Below are positions 59,001-64,000 of a stretch of DNA of 64,000 nt, in pieces. Location: positions 186,001 to 250,000 of the forward strand of contig WIXG01000053.1 of the NCBI GenBank assembly GCA_009869945.1. The letters are read 5' to 3'. Within the stretch, counting starts at the first letter, position 1. Each line of letters begins with the position of its first letter. Below the pieces are notes generated by a model, which searched no databases, was not told the origin of the DNA, and saw only the letters and a program-made list of their open reading frames with translations. A program made the translations under genes and the position numbers. The stretch is from Mesaphorura yosii. Its lineage: Eukaryota > Arthropoda > Collembola > Poduromorpha > Tullbergiidae.

Positions 59001-62000
59001 CAAAGTCAATATGCCACATACTCGAATAAACTTCGACTTAATTTAAATCACACTCGAAAGAGTACCGCTTCAAGTTGTGGAATTGTCTGAACTGCCATTC
59101 GCGCTTGGCGCGTGCTCGCAAATCAAACGGCGTGGCGGGAAAGAATTGTTGGCCACCGCGATGCAGTGTGGCGTGGTGAAAGTTAACTTTCACTGGTGTG
59201 GCTTTCACTGGCGTTCCTCTGAGTATAGTTTATAGTCATCATGTTTCGGGCCATGTAAGCGAGGGCAGCCCACATTGTGTTATTGCTTTGTTGTAGTATG
59301 GTTGCATTTTTGTATCAGTGAGAATGATAAATTGGATGAGAATCCTTGAGACGACGGGCGTAAGAGATCTGAGCTGAGTACATTGCAACTGTAACTGCTC
59401 CGGTCTCGCAGAGGGACAACGGCATAGATCACTGCTGCCGAGGCCCCAGACGACTGCCGCTGCCGCAGCAGTGGCAGCAATGCGAATAAAGAAAAATAAA
59501 TTAGAGTCATAAATATATAAAACGAGTATAACAAATGAATTATTACGGCTGCCGCCGTGGTGTCCATGCCATGGCGAAGATCATGCGGAGTAAGAAAAAG
59601 GAAACTTTGTGCCCAAAATTCTTTCGGGCTGCTCAGAAGAGCGCTGCCGAAGAATTCTAAAAATAAATACTAAATACGGCACTAAACTAGACTCAAACTC
59701 GGGCGACAGAAATACAACCATGCCGCGCGCTCAGTTTATAACTCAGGACTCGGCACCAGCACAATAAATCCTGGCACGCAGGGACCAATGCGGGCAATGA
59801 AAATTAATCAGCACTACCGATTCTAATGAACATTTCCAGCTTACAGTGAACGTAATTAATTATTTTGTATCCGGTTACAAAGTCCACTCACTCCTGCGGA
59901 CAACAGATCGTCTTTCCTTTCATTGAAAAATCCAAAATCTCTCTCGCTCGAGCGTCGATTTATTCTATTTTTACGTCAATCAGCGTTTGTTCGGATTTTA
60001 AATTAGATTTATATTTTTAATTAACTTCGTGCAGACTACGAGCAGTATTTGTTTCCATCCGAAGCTCTCTTGACGTTGTTTGTGTAAGAATCGCATCAAA
60101 TCCAATTAATTTGAAGTTTGCTCGGAGTAAACAGGCTGCAATTTGTTTATGTGAATGACAGGCGCTGTTAGCCCTAAATTTAGACGACGCGACGCAAATC
60201 GTGACGTTGCGGCCAAACAAGATGAAAGACTGTCTCTCCGCCCAGTTTGATTCAGAGAGCAAAGACCAGTCGACCAAACTTCCTGCACCGCACGATGCTG
60301 ATGGCAGTTGGCATGAGGCCGGCCTTCAAATGACTTTCTTAATCAAGGTAGCCTTGCTTTGGACGACCTCCAATTTACACCGTCGCAGTCTTCGAGCAAT
60401 TTGGAAAATTCTCACCACGCGAAAGGCGAAAGGCAGACACGCAGGCACGGCTCGGCGACAAGCGCAAATTCAATTTAACAAAGAGCCAATTCGATCGGAC
60501 GGACACGCTGGGCAAGTGGTTATTAACTTTCTGAGAAGCAAAAGGTGCTGCAGGCTGTTGCCAGTCGTTGGTATTATTAGTGTAAAGTGGTGAAGCATAA
60601 AATCTGTGGCCGTCAGCGCATTATTTCCAGGGTGAAATATCTTCATTAGGAACAAGCAAAAGGCAGGCAGGCAAGGCACCGGCACGAAACAGGCAGGAGT
60701 TCACCTGAGGCTGGCGAGGCAGGAGTAATAACGCTTTAGCAAGGATCAAAGACGTATCAGCACTGCACTTCAATTGAATTGAAGACCACTGCAGAAGAGA
60801 AGTAGCAACATGTGATGATGATCGCATTACGAGCAGCGGCAGCAGCAGCACAAATCACAGCGGAGAGCAAACAGACAGCGACAACGCAGCAGAATGAGAG
60901 CAGATTGAAATGGAAACCGAGATCACTCGAATCTGTTCCGTGCACGCGGAGATCGCAGGCAATACGAAAATAATATGCTCTGCTTTTGTTCCGGTGAGCT
61001 CAAAAGAGTAGTATAGCAATAATAAAATGGAAGCGGCGGGCAGCGAGCGAATAAAATTTGGAACTTTCACTTTATTCTCGTTGATGGAATGAGAAGTGTT
61101 TTACTTGGAACGAATTTATATACTCGAAAATGAAGTCGCCACAGTCTCGGGCGGAGGAAGATCCAAGATTGAGATATCGAAATTGAATTTATTTCCTCGC
61201 CAGCGACCGCAAGTCGCGGGAGCGAGTGATGGCTGGCTGTCCACTTCGGTTGCTGGCTGGTTGGCTGCCTGAACGCGTGCCATGATGCATTGGCATTTGG
61301 CAATGACCGGGCGTTTGGCGTTCAACAACGGAAGGAGCCAAGCCAAATGAATATTTTAAACGGCTCATTTGCTTGCTCGTTCCGTCTGCTTGAAACTCAA
61401 ACACCCAAGTATTCCGCGTGTGCTTTGCATTCGTGCTCCGAATGGGCTTGGCTTTCGCCAATTGAGTCAACACGCACGTGTTTACATACACTCGATCCAT
61501 AAATTAGTGTAATGCTGATTCGCATTCAGAAACATTTGGCTTTAATTGGCAATTGGCAATTCCGTTGCTGCTGCTGCTCCTGCGGCTCCTCGTTTAATTG
61601 CCATGCAGGGTGCGCTCTCGCGCGCGCGAGACCGAGCCACAGAATTCAGTTCGCAGCCCGAAGAAAGTCGTCGTGCTCGTCGGTTTGTCTATTTTGTCAT
61701 GTGTCCTCTGAGCCCAAACTAAACTAAACTAAACAACTTCTGAAGAAAGTTTTGCCCATGTCGTTCCTATAGTAGTCGTGCTCTCGACCACAGGAGGATT
61801 ATAATATATGTTTGAAGTGCGGCGCGGTGTGGCAACCGCCACTTTAAATTTCGAAGCACGTACAATGTGCCGCCGCCGCTGTTGCTCCGAAACGTGCTAT
61901 ATGTTGGCAAGAAAGGTCAAGTAATTGGGCGACTCTTGGCCGGTCGTCAGATGAGCGAATAAAATGCCAGTCTTTGGATGAGATTGGAGCAAAAGACATA

Positions 62001-64000
62001 AAATAAACTGTGTTAGCAGTAGCACAACCACTGCAGACTGCCGAATGCCGTGTCGTCGTGGCAGTGCTTAGTTACAGATAAGTGCAATATTTCTTTCTGC
62101 TCCTCCGCGCCCGTGTTTTCCTTTTCAAGTGATCTTTGTGCTGCAGCTGCCGTGCTCTTGCCCTGTCATATCACGAGTACTCCACGTCTACTCGAATCAT
62201 GTGTGCCATTGCCATTTCTTTCCTCCTAAATGGAAATCCGGCCGTTATATCAAAGCTCATCGCCGCAACCTTTTAAAACACGAATTGAATTCAGGAATGT
62301 TGGGGTGCTATTTGCAAAAGTCAGGGCGCAGGTGCCGGTTAATTGCAAGTACAGAAATGCTACGCTACGCGCAAGAAGTACTTGCTTTTTTCTCGTACGA
62401 GAGAAAGAAAGCTTCGACGATGGGCACGGATCAAATGATGGCGGAGGAAAGCGTATCGCACTCTCGCGTGCCATTATCAACGACTGCTTTTACTGGTCTT
62501 CGAGGAGACGCGACGGCGACGGTTGCTTGCTACAGGAGAAATGAAGTTTAATAAGCTCAGACTCAGACTCAGGTTTAATAAAAACTCGAGTCAGGCAGGC
62601 ACAATTCAGGATGAAGAGAAACGCGCCCGCGCAGCCGTGTAAAAAGTAACAGTGATTCGGAGTCGAGTCGGGTGGATAAAAGTAAATAGAAGCCGTAAAC
62701 ACGGAGAGATGGACCAAGACCACAAAGCCAAAACTGAATTTGGAGGTCGGCAGATAAAAGAAGCCAGCTAGCCAGCCAACTGCCGAGGCCGCGCGCTGCG
62801 GCACACAGAGAAGAGGGCTCAACATCAGACAAGACAAGTCAATGACTCACGAGTGGCACTTGACTACTTGACTGCTTGACTTGAATGGCGTGACATGCTG
62901 CTTTAAAATCTCTACAATTACACCGTGCACTTTTGTGGTGCCATCGACTCCTCTTTTGCTCCTACAAGCATGCGTAGAACGTGGATGGTTAATTTGTGGC
63001 TAATTTGCACCGGCTAATTTGTGGCTCGTGCCTGTTGTGTGCCCGCCCGCGTTCAGGGCACATGCAAAAATGTGAGTCCAAGGACACGGTTTTTAACTGT
63101 TTCGTTGTCGATGTCATGTGATTGCCCACATTTTCTGCAATGGGCATCCGCGATCCGCACCAAATTACGTCACTGTCAATTTAAATATTTGAAAACTTTG
63201 ATTTCTTTTGGGATTTGGGAATTCCGAGCACTGCACGGCACGGACCCGTCATGTCACACTATTCATTATTCGTGCTTGAGGAATGGGAGTGGGCACCACT
63301 GCATGGCGGCGGATACGCCAAGTCTTGAATGAAACTTCAAACGAAAGAAACAACGCATAAAATATGCACAGCGTGTGGCTGTGGCTCCGAGCAAGGCAAA
63401 GAAGAAGCAGAGCTCCTTGTTCTATTTTCATCCTGCTAATTATTTGTTAATTTCCTCATCTTCCCGCAGCCCAGCCCCATTACCAGAAAACTTTTACATA
63501 TTTAAGAGCCCGTCCCGTACTGGTCGCCCTGCCTGCGTGATCGAATGAAGCGCAGAGGTCTGACGCAGTGTCTGGAATGGAAGGCTGGAGTCAAAATCCC
63601 TTTTAAAATTAGAAACGAATCGTGAATCTGACGAATGCGAATGCAATAAGCGAGAACTTTCATGGGCGAATCTACTCAAGACTCGTGCTTTGCCCTGTCC
63701 TGTCCCGGTCTGTGTTGGCGATGCGAAAAACAAATTGATTGCGAGTTTCGCAGATTTTGCAGACGCGGGAGGAAGAAGCAAATCTCATTAATTTAAACCT
63801 GAACTTTGCGAAGTCGAAGTGTAGCGAAACGTTACATTAAAAGTCCAGTCAGATGAACATGAACATTGATTTAATTGGATTTGCCATTCTAGTTAAATTA
63901 ATTAATAAATTAGTGAAGTGGCTTATTACTTGTCATGGCGAGATGCTTGGCGGTAGCTTCTCCTCGTCGGCATCGATCTGGGGCAATACTGTCTGTGGTG
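56082..64000. other. Shaker 5' UTR, promoter and upstream region
   Basis: The first few hundred bases should be the 5' UTR of the ball transcript on the minus strand. Beyond that I find no supported gene on either strand. The longest frames (57580-58038, 60201-60593, 62129-62551, all plus) have no recognisable domains or splice context. A 10-codon ATG mini-exon with a good donor and the right phase lies at 59892-59923 on the minus strand and is reported as a finding only. Short GC-rich and CAG/CTG-rich patches occur, but no long repeat. Confidence 0.5.
56480..56485 (-). promoter_or_regulatory. Sh: Weak candidate TATA box for the Shaker ball transcript
   Basis: The minus strand reads CTTATAAGTCC about 400 bp upstream of the ball ATG. 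The position suits a core promoter, with a start site near 56450. It is a single short match, so the call is weak. Confidence 0.2.

Noticed and set aside
1-64000. Transposons, retroelements, CRISPR arrays, operons
   Set aside because: No reverse transcriptase, integrase, transposase or capsid-like translation, no long terminal repeats or long inverted repeats, and no prokaryotic organisation were seen by eye on either strand.

Overview
This window is nuclear DNA of an arthropod, most likely a crustacean or an early-branching or non-dipteran insect. It is carried by two animal genes on the minus strand, both split by introns from about 70 nt to about 12 kb: a Shaker-type (Kv1) voltage-gated potassium channel and a PDGF/VEGF-related secreted growth factor (Pvf). 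The Shaker protein shares its T1 domain, S4, pore, S6 and C-terminal ETDV motif closely with Drosophila Shaker as I remember it. Species cannot be fixed from the sequence alone. Identifications come from hand translation and recalled family sequences, not from database searches.

Layout, left to right. 1-3779: no gene recognised, probably intron of a plus-strand gene. 3780-4181: last coding exon of that gene, an uncharacterised protein. 4182-5926: its 3' flank. 5927-6016: an intron-containing tRNA-Ile(UAU). About 6135-28556: the complete Pvf gene on the minus strand (seven coding exons, 595 residues), with a poly(A) signal at 6156-6161. 28557-34463: spacer that probably includes the Shaker 3' UTR and the Pvf promoter. 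34471-56081: the Shaker coding region on the minus strand. 56082-64000: Shaker 5' UTR, promoter and upstream or intronic sequence with no convincing coding exon.

The most interesting part is how the Shaker gene makes protein variants. Two exons of exactly 130 nt and identical phase (37021-37150 and 39348-39477) each encode the end of S5, the outer vestibule and the TVGYG selectivity filter. Using both or neither shifts the frame, so they must be mutually exclusive. They differ in the acidic turret and, through a codon split by the splice junction, in the residue equivalent to Drosophila T449 (Thr or Arg), which controls external TEA block and slow inactivation. The N-terminus is also modular: a first exon at 55945-56081 encodes a ball peptide beginning [10 protein letters not shown], and an 87-codon in-frame cassette (44873-45133) can be inserted between it and the common exon. 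A strong splice donor lies just after the stop codon, suggesting a spliced 3' UTR.

The genes are functionally separate: excitability (Shaker), receptor tyrosine kinase signalling (Pvf) and translation (tRNA). I recognised no retroviral, LTR, Polinton or other capsid-bearing element, no DNA transposon and no LINE.
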